Of a DNA stretch of 64,000 nucleotides, positions 45,186-54,663 are shown piece by piece. The notes below the pieces were generated by a model. The model was not told the DNA's origin and did not search any database. It was given only the letters and a program-made list of their open reading frames with translations. Position 1 is the stretch's first letter; the number at the start of each line of letters is the position of its first letter. Position numbers and translations under genes: made by a program. Source of the stretch: Algibacter sp045066735 (GTDB lineage Bacteria > Bacteroidota > Bacteroidia > Flavobacteriales > Flavobacteriaceae); contig NZ_JBISHH010000026.1 in assembly GCF_045066735.1 (NCBI RefSeq), positions 62,001 through 126,000 on the forward strand, given 5' to 3'.

Positions 45186-46163
45186 ATGAGTTTAAGAAAA
45201 ATAAGTTTTTTAATATTAAGTTTAGTTTTAGTTTTTTCGGCCTGTAAGAAGGATGACGATGCCGATGAGGTGGTTACTATCGAAGAAAATGATAGAACAG
45301 AACAGCAGATTGAAGATAATGATGAGATCGTGGCTTATTTTAAAAACCATTACTTTAATTCAAGCGATTTTGGAAGTGAAAATGCAAATCCTAAAATTAG
45401 TAGTTTAGAGATAACTGAATTATTAGAAGGTGAAACTGTTCCAGAGGGGCATACTTTGTTAAATGCATTATTAGAAGATGATAGTCCTGCTTTTGTTTTA
45501 CAAGCAAAAGAAGTGGTTTACGCAGAAACAGACTATATTATCTATATTTTATATTTAAATGAAGGTGGAGGAGATCAATCTCCAAATTTTTGTGATAATG
45601 TTAGAGTAAGATATGAGGGATCATTATTAGATGGTTCTGTTTTTGATAGTGCTGTTACACCTGTAAATTTAGATTTAATATCTTTAATTCCGGCATGGAG
45701 AAAGGTTTTAACAGAGTTTAATACAGCCGAAACTATTACGGACGGTACAGATGGAACTATATCTTTTTCTAACCATGGAGCCGGTGTTATGTTTCTTCCT
45801 TCTGGCTTAGGTTATTTTTCTTCTAGTACAACTTCAATTACCGCATATTCACCTTTAATTTTTAAATTCGATTTATTACAAACTACTGTAAACGATCATG
45901 ATTTAGATGGTGTACCTTCTTACCTTGAAGATTTAAATGGTGATGGCGAGTTTATTGTAAACTATGATGATTTAGAAGATGCGACTGATGATGATACCGA
46001 CGGTGATGGAACGCCTGATTATGCTGATACGGATGATGATGATGATGGTGTTTTCTCTGTGTACGAAGATATAGATGAAGATGGTAACCCTGCAAATGAT
46101 ATTGGAGCTAACGGTATTGCTAAATATTTAGACTCAACGGAAACAGAATCTAATTTGGATTAA
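45186..46163 (+). CDS. FKBP-type peptidyl-prolyl isomerase-like lipoprotein with Asp-rich C-terminus
   Basis: The ATG at 45186 gives a proper lipoprotein signal (VFSAC, Cys20) and 325 residues; the upstream start at 45147 adds 13 residues and is rejected. After an acidic linker comes a domain (about 115-235) with VRVRYEGSLLDGSVFDSA and LIPAWRKVL, then MFLPSGLGY and PLIFKFDLL, matching the FKBP fold of gliding-motility-associated isomerases. The last ~85 residues hold Asp-rich thrombospondin type 3-like calcium repeats (DLDGVPSYLEDLNGDG, DTDGDGTPDYADTDDDDDG). It is likely an outer-membrane or periplasmic folding factor. The isomerase active-site residues were not checked individually. Confidence 0.82.
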   Translation: MSLRKISFLILSLVLVFSACKKDDDADEVVTIEENDRTEQQIEDNDEIVAYFKNHYFNSSDFGSENANPKISSLEITELLEGETVPEGHTLLNALLEDDSPAFVLQAKEVVYAETDYIIYILYLNEGGGDQSPNFCDNVRVRYEGSLLDGSVFDSAVTPVNLDLISLIPAWRKVLTEFNTAETITDGTDGTISFSNHGAGVMFLPSGLGYFSSSTTSITAYSPLIFKFDLLQTTVNDHDLDGVPSYLEDLNGDGEFIVNYDDLEDATDDDTDGDGTPDYADTDDDDDGVFSVYEDIDEDGNPANDIGANGIAKYLDSTETESNLD

Positions 46164-46183
46164 TTAGATATTTACTGTAAATA

Positions 46184-46219
46184 AAAAAAAAGGAGTAGTT
46201 AATCGCTACTCCTTTTTTT
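46184..46219. terminator. Bidirectional terminator between the FKBP-like and DUF1456 genes
   Basis: A perfect 14-bp stem (46184-46197 with 46206-46219) has the core GGAGTAG/CTACTCC with A and T runs outside. It overlaps the final codons of the minus-strand DUF1456 gene and follows the plus-strand lipoprotein gene by 20 bp. Confidence 0.9.
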
Positions 46220-46460
46220 GTACTTTCTTTTCCCCTTTTTTAGGCATTGGCCCTCGTAAATGAATTACTAATCCGTTAAGGAAATTACGTAAAACCTGAT
46301 CGCCACATTCCATGTATTTAGGGTGGTCTTCTCTTCTAAAGAATGCGCCCAACTCACTTTTTGAAATTCTGAAATCTACAAGTTCCAAAATTTTTACAAT
46401 TTCGTCGTCACGCAATTTCAATGCCACGCGTAACTTTTTTAAAATGTCATTATTTGTCAT
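46206..46460 (-). CDS. DUF1456 family protein (YehS-like)
   Basis: An 84-residue cytoplasmic protein, matching one and a half DUF1456 helical repeats: NNDILKKLRVALKLRDDEIVKILEL (about 3-27) and the second unit with SELGAFFRREDHPKYMECGDQVLRNFLNGLVIHLRG (about 35-70). The family usually has about 150 residues in Gammaproteobacteria, so this is a short form common in Bacteroidota. The function is unknown. The tail is Lys-rich and its codons overlap the terminator stem. Confidence 0.85.
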   Translation of the reverse strand: MTNNDILKKLRVALKLRDDEIVKILELVDFRISKSELGAFFRREDHPKYMECGDQVLRNFLNGLVIHLRGPMPKKGEKKVQKKE

Positions 46461-46987
46461 ATTTTGAGTAGCAACTGCTGCTTTTATAGTTTGAAATAGG
46501 TTTTAAAACCGTCCTTTTATCGAGAAATGCGAATTTAAGATATTAAAATTTAAGTTAACTTAATATTTTAAATAGAATTTTTGTTAGGATTTCTTACTTG
46601 AATTAAAAAATGCTTCTTTTTAAGGGATAAACCTAGCAGTAGTATGTAGTTCATCGATTTTTCATTTTGGAATAATATGAACTGATGTTTTTCATTTCTC
46701 TGAGGTAGTAATTTCTGTAAAGTATTGAAATGATGCTAATTATATGTAGATGGATTTGTGTGAATACTTGATTTATAAGGTGTTTTGAGAGTTTTGTACT
46801 TTTAAGCTAATAAAACTCTCAAATGATAAACCGCAGTTTTTTTAGATGAAATTTTTTTTAACCTTGATGAAGTTGATAAAAATCACGATAAAATACCAAT
46901 GCCTTTTCGATAAGTTACATTATATCTACGATTAGTTTTTAGTCTTTCTATGTAAATTTATAGTATAACCCTCAAAACTAGTTTAAA
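46461..46987. other. Intergenic region without a recognisable gene
   Basis: This 527-bp AT-rich stretch holds no credible frame. Two inverted repeats are visible: AGTTCAT/ATGAACT (46648-46654 with 46677-46683) and a longer TTGAGAGTTTT/AAAACTCTCAA (46785-46795 with 46812-46822, 16-nt loop) that lacks a T tail. It presumably carries the promoters of the DUF1456 and TerB-like genes. Confidence 0.5.
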
Positions 46988-47401
46988 ATGATTAATAGAG
47001 CACAAAAATTGCACCTCTTGTCCGAAATGATCGCTTTTGCAAAGCATGATAAGGATATAAAGAATATTGAGTATAACTTTTTGTTAGGTGTTGCCAAACA
47101 ATTAGAGATAGAACGTGAGGATTTTGAATATTTAATTAAAAATCCAATTAACTATACACATTTAAAGTCTCATAGCGAACGTATAGTTCAGTTTCATAGG
47201 CTTGTATTGTTAATGAATATAGAACAAGAACATGGAGGTGGAAATAACTCCTCAGGGGTAATAAAGCTGTACAACTTTGGTTTACGTATGGGTTTAAGTC
47301 ATGAGTCGATAACTAAAGTTTTATATCTAATGGAGAGTTTTCCCAATAAAATTGTTCCTCCAGATGTATTGATAGATATTTTTAAAACACAGTATAATTA
47401 G
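46988..47401 (+). CDS. TerB-like protein
   Basis: A 137-residue soluble helical protein resembling the TerB (tellurite resistance B) fold: LLSEMIAFAKHDKDIKNIEYNFLLGVAKQLEI (about 10-41) follows the family pattern of an acidic helix pair, and the C-terminal helices fit it. No ter operon partner is nearby, so a tellurite role is not implied. Its last codons and stop lie in the first copy of a 17-bp tandem repeat (47385-47418). Confidence 0.65.
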   Translation: MINRAQKLHLLSEMIAFAKHDKDIKNIEYNFLLGVAKQLEIEREDFEYLIKNPINYTHLKSHSERIVQFHRLVLLMNIEQEHGGGNNSSGVIKLYNFGLRMGLSHESITKVLYLMESFPNKIVPPDVLIDIFKTQYN

Positions 47402-47418
47402 AAACACAGTATAATTAG
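47385..47418. repeat. 17-bp tandem duplication across a stop codon
   Basis: The unit AAACACAGTATAATTAG occurs at 47385-47401 and again at 47402-47418 without change, and its first six bases recur at 47419-47424. The TAG of the first unit is the stop of the TerB-like gene. This looks like a recent slippage duplication. Confidence 0.9.
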
Positions 47419-47518
47419 AAACACGTTATACTTTCGATAATAATATCCTGTAACTAATTCTTTTTTCGTTTAGAAAAGCTATTAAGTGTTAATTTTAGTA
47501 GAAAAATGTACAGGAATA

Positions 47519-47552
47519 AAGAAAAGCTAAAGGCCTAACGCTTTAGCTTTTC
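47519..47552 (-). terminator. Terminator overlapping the end of uvrB
   Basis: A perfect 12-bp stem (47521-47532 with 47541-47552) around an 8-nt loop includes the last uvrB codons on its right arm. On the minus strand it is followed by a T-rich stretch. Confidence 0.7.
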
Positions 47553-49538
47553 TAGTTTATCTTGAGATATTTTAATTTCGTCACGTAGTTTGGCTGCAAC
47601 TAAGAAGTCTAAGGCTTTTGCAGCTTCTTCCATCATTTTTCGTTTTTCTCTAATTTTCTTTTCTAATTCGCCTTTGGTTAAGTATTCGCTCTCTGGTTCG
47701 GCAGCTTTAGCAGCTTCTAGCTCATAACTATATGTACTTACCGAATTTTTGGTTAATACATTGTCTAAGCTTTTGTTTAATGCCGTAGGTGTGATATTGA
47801 ATTTTGTATTGTAAGCAATTTGCTTTTCACGGCGATACTCGGTTTCGTCCATGGTTTTTTGCATGCTTTTAGTAATTTTATCGGCATACATTATGGCTCT
47901 TCCATTAAGGTTTCTAGCTGCACGCCCAACCGTTTGCGTTAAAGATCTTGCAGAACGCAAGAAACCTTCTTTATCAGCATCTAAAATAGCGACTAGAGAC
48001 ACTTCTGGTAAATCTAAACCTTCACGAAGTAAGTTTACACCAACCAAGACATCAAACAAACCTTTACGCAAATCTTGCATAATTTCAACACGTTCCAAAG
48101 TATCAACATCGCTATGGATATAGCGACAGCGAATTTGAATGCGATCTAAATATTTAGTCAATTCTTCTGCCATACGTTTCGTAAGAGTTGTCACTAAGGT
48201 ACGCTCGTCTTTTTCTACACGTATTTGTATTTCTTCAATTAAATCATCAATTTGATTTAAACTTGGTCTAATTTCAATAATAGGGTCCAAAAGTCCGGTA
48301 GGTCTAATAACTTGCTCAACATAGACACCGTCAGTTTTTTGTAATTCGTAATCAGCTGGTGTAGCACTTACGTATATTACTTGGTTTTGTATGGCCTCAA
48401 ACTCTTCAAATTTTAAAGGTCTGTTGTCCATAGCGGCAGGTAATCTAAACCCATATTCTACTAAATTCTCTTTTCGACTTCTATCACCACCATACATGGC
48501 GTGAACCTGCGAAACAGTAACATGACTTTCGTCTACAACCATTAAATAATCGTCTGGAAAATAATCGAGTAAACAGAAAGGTCTTGTGCCTGGTTGTCTG
48601 CGATCTAAATAACGCGAATAGTTTTCAATACCTGAACAATAACCAAGTTCACGTATCATTTCTAAATCGAATTCTGTACGTTCTTTTAAGCGTTTGGCTT
48701 CAAGATGTTTGCCTATTTCTTTAAAATAATCGTGTTGTTTTACTAAATCGTCCTGAATTTCCGAAATGGCATTTTGTAAAACATCGGGAGATGTTACAAA
48801 CATATTTGCAGGATAAATAGTAATTTGCTCGTATTTTTCAATAATTTCATTCGTTTGAATATTGAAAGACTCGATTTCTTCAATTTCGTCTCCAAAAAAG
48901 TGGATCCTAAAGGCATCATCAGCATAACTTGGGAAAATATCTACTGTATCACCTTTTATTCTGAAATTACCATGTCTAAAATCTGCTTCGGTTCTCGAAT
49001 ATAGACTTTGTACTAAAGTATGGAGGAGTTTAGTTCGTGAAATTTCTTGGTCTTGCTTTAAAGAAATTACGTTTTTCTGAAATTCTACAGGGTTACCAAT
49101 ACCGTAAATACAAGATACCGATGCAATAACGATTACATCGCGACGGCCAGAAAGTAGGGAAGAGGTTGCGCTTAAACGCATTTTCTCTATTTCTTCATTT
49201 ATAGATAAATCTTTTTCGATGTAAACACCAGAAACAGGAATATAAGCTTCGGGTTGGTAATAGTCGTAGTAGGATACAAAATACTCCACAGCATTATTCG
49301 GAAAAAACTGTTTAAATTCTGAGTATAATTGCGCAGCTAAGGTTTTGTTATGTGCTAAAATTAGAGTTGGTCGTTGTACCTCTTCTATAACATTAGCAAT
49401 AGTGAACGTTTTACCAGATCCTGTAACACCTAATAAAGTTTGATATTTTTCATCGGCATTTAAACCTGCCGCTAATTGTTTTATTGCGTTAGGTTGATCG
49501 CCTGTTGGCTTAAATTCTGATTCAATTTTAAACTTCAT
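47535..49538 (-). CDS. uvrB: Excinuclease ABC subunit B
   Basis: A 667-residue nucleotide excision repair helicase that loads with UvrA on damaged DNA and recruits UvrC. It has the P-loop GVTGSGKT (37-44), the damage-verifying beta-hairpin region YYDYYQPEAYIP (about 91-102), Walker B DESH (about 335), the conserved helicase motifs LLREGLDLPEVSLVAILDADKEGFLRS and QTVGRAARN, and the C-terminal UVR motif (LEKKIREKRKMMEEAAKALDF). The length is standard. It is the first housekeeping gene of the minus-strand stretch, 27 bp after the large T9SS gene, so some readthrough is possible. Confidence 0.98.
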   Translation of the reverse strand: MKFKIESEFKPTGDQPNAIKQLAAGLNADEKYQTLLGVTGSGKTFTIANVIEEVQRPTLILAHNKTLAAQLYSEFKQFFPNNAVEYFVSYYDYYQPEAYIPVSGVYIEKDLSINEEIEKMRLSATSSLLSGRRDVIVIASVSCIYGIGNPVEFQKNVISLKQDQEISRTKLLHTLVQSLYSRTEADFRHGNFRIKGDTVDIFPSYADDAFRIHFFGDEIEEIESFNIQTNEIIEKYEQITIYPANMFVTSPDVLQNAISEIQDDLVKQHDYFKEIGKHLEAKRLKERTEFDLEMIRELGYCSGIENYSRYLDRRQPGTRPFCLLDYFPDDYLMVVDESHVTVSQVHAMYGGDRSRKENLVEYGFRLPAAMDNRPLKFEEFEAIQNQVIYVSATPADYELQKTDGVYVEQVIRPTGLLDPIIEIRPSLNQIDDLIEEIQIRVEKDERTLVTTLTKRMAEELTKYLDRIQIRCRYIHSDVDTLERVEIMQDLRKGLFDVLVGVNLLREGLDLPEVSLVAILDADKEGFLRSARSLTQTVGRAARNLNGRAIMYADKITKSMQKTMDETEYRREKQIAYNTKFNITPTALNKSLDNVLTKNSVSTYSYELEAAKAAEPESEYLTKGELEKKIREKRKMMEEAAKALDFLVAAKLRDEIKISQDKLEKLKR

Positions 49539-49565
49539 TTTACAAAATTACGCAAAATAAATGTG

Positions 49566-52500
49566 TTATCGTTTCAAAGTAAAATGCCCTTTTAATTGCA
49601 TGTCTTTACCGTTATATTTTACATTGGCTAAATACCAGTAATCGCCTGTAGGCATAAGAACACCATTATATCTGCCATCCCAACCAGAAGAGGTGTGCGA
49701 TAGTGTTTTTAGTAGTTTACCGTAACGGTCATAGATAGAAATAGTAGTGCCTACTAAGTTTTTTACACCAGTGATATGCCATGTATCGAAATAGCCGTCG
49801 TTGTTTGGTGTCATAAATTTAGGTGTGTCAATAACCATCACTTCTTTTGTGGTTTCTAAACAGCCGTTTAAATCTATAATGGTTAGGGTATGATAACCAA
49901 TACCAACATTTCTAAAAATATTATCGGTTTGTGGTTCATTACCGTCTATAGCATAAGTATAATTACCAATACCGCTTACGGTAACGGTAACGTTATTTGG
50001 GTCGGAGAAATCTACAGTTTCCGTAGTTTCAATGGTGGCTTGCTCCGAAACGGAAACGTTAAATTCTTGATAAGTTTCGCAACCATTTTCTGTGGTAACG
50101 GTTACCGAATAAATGCCGGTTTCTGTTATTTCGATTTCTGGAGTTGTTGCTCCGGTGGACCATAAATAACTATGGGTTGAGGAGTTTGTATTCGCCGAAA
50201 CTAATAGCGGCAAATTCTCTAAACAAATTACTTGGTCTTCTATATTAACTTCAGGTCTTGCGTGAATGATAATAGTAAAATCTGTAACACTGAAACATCC
50301 GGTTTTTTTATTTTCGATTCTCGCAAATATGGTTTCGTTATTTATGGCTAAATAATTATTAGCGATCTTATCTATTTTATTTTCTGCAGAAACTAATGTT
50401 GCGTAAAACGTTATATCAAATTCGCTTGAGTTTTGAGTGCCCAAAATAGATGGGTTTTGTTGCGATAAGTCTATGTCTAGAATGCCATCGAAATCATCGT
50501 CACAAGCTTCTAAATTATTTGGCTTATTAGCTGTAGGTAAGCTGTTTACTTGTATTTCAAACGGATGAATGGTTACACATCCAGATGTTATATTGGTTAG
50601 TTTTGCATAAATTGTATCTTGCGAGCTTTGATAATTGTAAGTATTGTTTAGCTTGTTTTGGTTATGTAAAGCATCATTTTGGCTACCGAAATAGTTTATT
50701 TGAATTTCATTATTGGCTGCAATAATAAGATCGTCAATTTCATTTAGGTTTACCGAGCCATTATCACAAGTTTCATAAGTAATGAAATTATTGGGTTTAG
50801 GTGGAGTGTTTACAATAAGTTCTAGAGGTACAAATACATAACAATTAGAAATAGTATTGGTTATTTTTACAAATACCGTTTGTGAGGTGCTAAGGTTCGT
50901 GTAATTTTCTGGTTGGCTAATTGGGTTTGTGTGTTGCTCTAATTCTTCAGCAGTTTCAAAATAATGTACTTCAATATTATCTTGACGAACATCCAAAATA
51001 TCTAATGAAGACTCCGTTAAATCAAACGTTGTAAAACCATCATAATTTGTATCGCAAAGTATTATAGGTTGTGGCTCGCTAACTTCTGGAACTTGAATAA
51101 TATTAATGGTAAACGATGTAATAGAATTACAAATGGTACCATTATCTATTACGGCATAAACCGTTTGCGGGTTAGCGGTATTGGTAAACCTGTTTGAAAC
51201 TGCATTTGTTTTGTTTTCAGCATTGTCTCTAGTGGTATAAAACGTAACTTCTAAAGTGTCATTGATACCGTTTGATATTTCTTCAATTTTAGTAGTAAGA
51301 TCGAAGGTGTCTATGGCATCGTTACTAATATCATCACATATAAACCAATCGGTAGGCTCGTTAAATAGTGGGTTAGTACCAACTTCAATTATAAAAGAAC
51401 CGGTTGCAAAACAATTGGGGTCGCTTTGGTTTTCAATACGTGTAAATAAAGTTTGAGGATTGGTTAAGTTCTCAAAATTCGAGTTTTTATCAATTTCATT
51501 AGTTCTGGCAATTGCATCGTCTTCATTTAAGTAATATGAAACCGTTTTACCTTGTTGACCGTTTAAAATTTCGCTGTCTTTTGTGTTTAGTGTAAAATCA
51601 GCAAAACCGTCGCTTGCATTTTCGCAGACTTTATAATTACTAATATCTGTAAAAACTGGAGTTCCGTTGATTATAACTTCTATAGGTTCTGTGCTAAAAC
51701 AACCCGAAAGTGTATTGTTTATTCTTGCATAAAAAGTTTTAGATGCTGTGTTTATAGCGTTAGGATTCTCAATAGGGTTATTAGCTTCTTGAGCATCGCT
51801 TAGATTGTTATAATAAGCAATACTTCTATCTGTATTATCGTTAATAATTTCTGAAGATTTACTAGTAAGATCAACAATAGCCGTTGTTACTTGGCTATCA
51901 TTACAAACAATTATCGCGCTCGGTTCATTAGACATTGGGGCTGGTAAAACCTGAACATTAAAAGTGTTTGTGTCAAAACAACCTGTAGTTGTATTTGTTA
52001 TTCTAGTAAAAAATAGTTGCGGATTTTGAGTGTTTGTATGGCTGTTTCCTAGATTATTTATGTTGTTCACTGCATCGTCTGCTGTTAAAAAATAACTTAC
52101 TGCAAAATTTGGATCGTTGTTTTTTATATCGGCATCATAAGTTCTTAAATTAATATTTGTAAAGCCATCTTGGTTTGTATCGCAATAATCTACAGTACCT
52201 ATAGAGTCGAATTCATCTATAGGAACAAGTATTAATTCTATAGATTCAGGCTCTGAACATGTTGGGCTAGAAATGGTGATAAATAAGCTTACATTGAGTC
52301 CGTTTGCATTGTAAGGCACATTTGAGTCTAATGCGTTAATGTTATTGTCTCTATCGGTTTCTTTCTCGTAAAAAGCGACCGAAATATCACGTAAGTCACC
52401 TGCTATAGATGTTGCAATGGTAGATAGGTCGAAGGTTTCTTCTTCGTCGTTAGCAATATCACAAACTACAATAACCTCATTGTTTGTAGCTGTTAAAAGT

Positions 52501-54389
52501 AAGTTAGGGTGCAATTCTACAGGAACAAAAGAAGCACAGCTGGTTGTTGCATTCTCTACTCTTATATAAATTATTTGCTGTTCAAAAACGGTGTTTTGAA
52601 AATTAGTCTCGTTAATTATAGAATTTTCGTTTAATTGAGCTTCGTCTAAGGTTTCATGAAATGTTACGTTAACATTAGTTAACCCTTGTATAACTTCAGG
52701 AATTATACTTGTTAAATCGAAATAAGCATAGCCATCATAATCTTTGTCACAAGCGTCTATGTAATGAAAATCTGCTGTATTTATTTGTGGGTTTTCAAAT
52801 ACAGTAAGCTTAAAGCTAGTCGTGCTAAAACAGTTGGTGTTTATGTTGGTAACTCGAGCGTAAATAGTTTCAGTATTGCTAGAATTGGTATGTGGTAGAG
52901 ATAAAACATTTGCTCCCAAATCTGCTTCTTCTTGCGTTTGGTGATAAGTGATTGCTAAATCGGTTTGCGAACCTATAATATCATTATCCATAATAGATAA
53001 ATCTACGGCTGTTCTTCGATCGGAAAATCCATCGTCACAAACTTCTAAATCAATAGGTTTTGTTGCTATCGGAAGTGGGTTTACAATTAGGTTAAAGTTG
53101 GTATAACCCAAGCAGCCTGTATCTGTATTTAAGGTTCTAACAAAAATGGTTTCTGGGTTTGTTTTGTTTTCAATATTGGCTGTTATTGAGGCATTATTGT
53201 TTTCGGCATCGCTTTGTGTATAGTGGTAGCTTATATCGTAATTTCCTGCAGGTAAGGCAGCTAATATCTCTGTGTTTTTTGTTGAAAGGCTGAAGGTTTC
53301 AATACCATCGCCGCTAAAATCATCACACATGCTATAGTTGTTAATGGGGTTCACGTGTTGCGTGCTACTTAATGTTACGTTAAGGCCATCTTCTACGGTA
53401 CATGTTGAATTAGAAAAGGGAATTTCGATAACAACTTTATAATTTCCAGATTGGGTAACGTTTAAGGTTGATTGAAATTCGTTGTCTATTATCGTGTTAT
53501 TTAAATACCAAGAGTATATGGCTTCCGCATTTTCAATATCTGCATTTAGCATATGTGAACTTGCACAGGTTTGAATATCGTCTCCTAGTTCTACAGAAGA
53601 ACTAAAGCTGTTTCCTTCTATAAATACTGCTGAATCATAATTTTTATCATTGTAATCTGCAATTACTAGTTTTATTTCATAAAGAACATTTGGAGTAATT
53701 TGTGCAGATGCCGATAATACATTGGTTCGGCCATTAAAATTAGTGTCACCAACGTTATTACCATCAAAATATTGTTCGTTTTGGGCCTCGCAAAAACCTA
53801 CAATTTCTTTATGAACGGAGTTTGTATTTACAGGAGTAGAAGTTCCTGGAATTACGGCTATGTTTTTGAAAGCTTTACCAGAATTAGCTTCGCGAATGAG
53901 AAAGGCAAATCCATCGGAATAATCACAAGGGAAATTAGCGTAATATTCTTCGGATGCTAAAATGTAATTAAATTGAATTTGATTGGATGCCGAAATAAAA
54001 TTGAAAACAATTGATGTTGCGTTTAAAGTGTTTGAGATGCCTAAAGCTGTTTCTAAATCGATATCTGTACCCCAATTTGTTTCTCCGTCATTAAGAGTTT
54101 TTGTGTTTTCTGAGTTTCCTGCTGCACTTGCATCCCCAGTCGACAGCATAATGCCATTAGCGAATGGAAAGTTTGAGTTGCCTTTTTCAAAATAACCAAA
54201 GCTACCAATGTTGTTAACCGAGCCGTTTACTTCAGATTTTATATCCGAAAGTTCAACACAACCTTCAACTAAATTACTTTCAATTAAAGATGTTACTGAA
54301 AGACTGTTGTCTACAGTAATTTGTTGAGAAAATATAATGTTACTTATTAAAAAGGCAACAAAACATAACAAAGTAGGTGCTTTATTCAT
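49566..54389 (-). CDS. Giant T9SS type B surface protein with choice-of-anchor L domain and 11 repeats
   Basis: A 1607-residue secreted protein with a signal peptide to about residue 22 (IIFSQ). A choice-of-anchor L-type domain comes first (about 25-265, with NFISASNQIQFNYILASEEY and CDYSDGFAFLI). A ~100-residue repeat then follows, counted 11 times (about 340-1370), each with a Cys-Asp start, a DGF/DxFDL strand, an aromatic strand plus D-A-x-x-N, then QT(I/V)(Y/F)(A/V)R and a closing C-F. After SprB-like sequence, the C-terminal ~90 residues are a T9SS type B (gliding-motility-associated) sorting domain: TPNNDGYFDTWHITG, YDRYGKLLK, GWDGRYNG and GHFTLKR. A surface adhesin is likely. Confidence 0.88.
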   Translation of the reverse strand: MNKAPTLLCFVAFLISNIIFSQQITVDNSLSVTSLIESNLVEGCVELSDIKSEVNGSVNNIGSFGYFEKGNSNFPFANGIMLSTGDASAAGNSENTKTLNDGETNWGTDIDLETALGISNTLNATSIVFNFISASNQIQFNYILASEEYYANFPCDYSDGFAFLIREANSGKAFKNIAVIPGTSTPVNTNSVHKEIVGFCEAQNEQYFDGNNVGDTNFNGRTNVLSASAQITPNVLYEIKLVIADYNDKNYDSAVFIEGNSFSSSVELGDDIQTCASSHMLNADIENAEAIYSWYLNNTIIDNEFQSTLNVTQSGNYKVVIEIPFSNSTCTVEDGLNVTLSSTQHVNPINNYSMCDDFSGDGIETFSLSTKNTEILAALPAGNYDISYHYTQSDAENNNASITANIENKTNPETIFVRTLNTDTGCLGYTNFNLIVNPLPIATKPIDLEVCDDGFSDRRTAVDLSIMDNDIIGSQTDLAITYHQTQEEADLGANVLSLPHTNSSNTETIYARVTNINTNCFSTTSFKLTVFENPQINTADFHYIDACDKDYDGYAYFDLTSIIPEVIQGLTNVNVTFHETLDEAQLNENSIINETNFQNTVFEQQIIYIRVENATTSCASFVPVELHPNLLLTATNNEVIVVCDIANDEEETFDLSTIATSIAGDLRDISVAFYEKETDRDNNINALDSNVPYNANGLNVSLFITISSPTCSEPESIELILVPIDEFDSIGTVDYCDTNQDGFTNINLRTYDADIKNNDPNFAVSYFLTADDAVNNINNLGNSHTNTQNPQLFFTRITNTTTGCFDTNTFNVQVLPAPMSNEPSAIIVCNDSQVTTAIVDLTSKSSEIINDNTDRSIAYYNNLSDAQEANNPIENPNAINTASKTFYARINNTLSGCFSTEPIEVIINGTPVFTDISNYKVCENASDGFADFTLNTKDSEILNGQQGKTVSYYLNEDDAIARTNEIDKNSNFENLTNPQTLFTRIENQSDPNCFATGSFIIEVGTNPLFNEPTDWFICDDISNDAIDTFDLTTKIEEISNGINDTLEVTFYTTRDNAENKTNAVSNRFTNTANPQTVYAVIDNGTICNSITSFTINIIQVPEVSEPQPIILCDTNYDGFTTFDLTESSLDILDVRQDNIEVHYFETAEELEQHTNPISQPENYTNLSTSQTVFVKITNTISNCYVFVPLELIVNTPPKPNNFITYETCDNGSVNLNEIDDLIIAANNEIQINYFGSQNDALHNQNKLNNTYNYQSSQDTIYAKLTNITSGCVTIHPFEIQVNSLPTANKPNNLEACDDDFDGILDIDLSQQNPSILGTQNSSEFDITFYATLVSAENKIDKIANNYLAINNETIFARIENKKTGCFSVTDFTIIIHARPEVNIEDQVICLENLPLLVSANTNSSTHSYLWSTGATTPEIEITETGIYSVTVTTENGCETYQEFNVSVSEQATIETTETVDFSDPNNVTVTVSGIGNYTYAIDGNEPQTDNIFRNVGIGYHTLTIIDLNGCLETTKEVMVIDTPKFMTPNNDGYFDTWHITGVKNLVGTTISIYDRYGKLLKTLSHTSSGWDGRYNGVLMPTGDYWYLANVKYNGKDMQLKGHFTLKR

Positions 54390-54456
54390 GCTAGGTAATT
54401 ATTTGGGTTATAAAACAGGCTTGTTGGTTTTGTTTATTAGACTGTAATATCTGACG

Positions 54457-54490
54457 CAAATATAGAATAAATATAGATAAAAAGCACAAA
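54457..54490 (-). promoter_or_regulatory. Candidate promoter of the 49566-54389 gene
   Basis: On the minus strand TTTG (54490-54487), a 22-nt spacer and TATATTTG (54464-54457) match the Bacteroidota promoter pattern. It lies 68 bp before the start codon. The rest of the 274-bp gap shows nothing else recognisable. Confidence 0.6.
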
Positions 54491-54663
54491 AACACGATGA
54501 AATACATGTTTTTTTAACTTTTGACTAGAGATGGTCTACCTTTTTAACTCATAAAGTTGTTTTGCATTAAATTTTTTACACGTAAAATTAATTACAGAAA
54601 TGAATTGATATTCAAATTTGCAAGAGTTTGAAGTTGATTGATAAAGTTAAATATTGATTTGGT

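Noticed and set aside
46785..46822. Intrinsic terminator in the 46461-46987 gap
   Set aside because: The 11-bp stem is good, but no T run follows on either strand and no gene ends nearby.
49543..49550. Promoter -7 element (TAATTTTG on the minus strand) for uvrB
   Set aside because: It lies only 4 bp before the start codon, so transcription would begin inside the gene.
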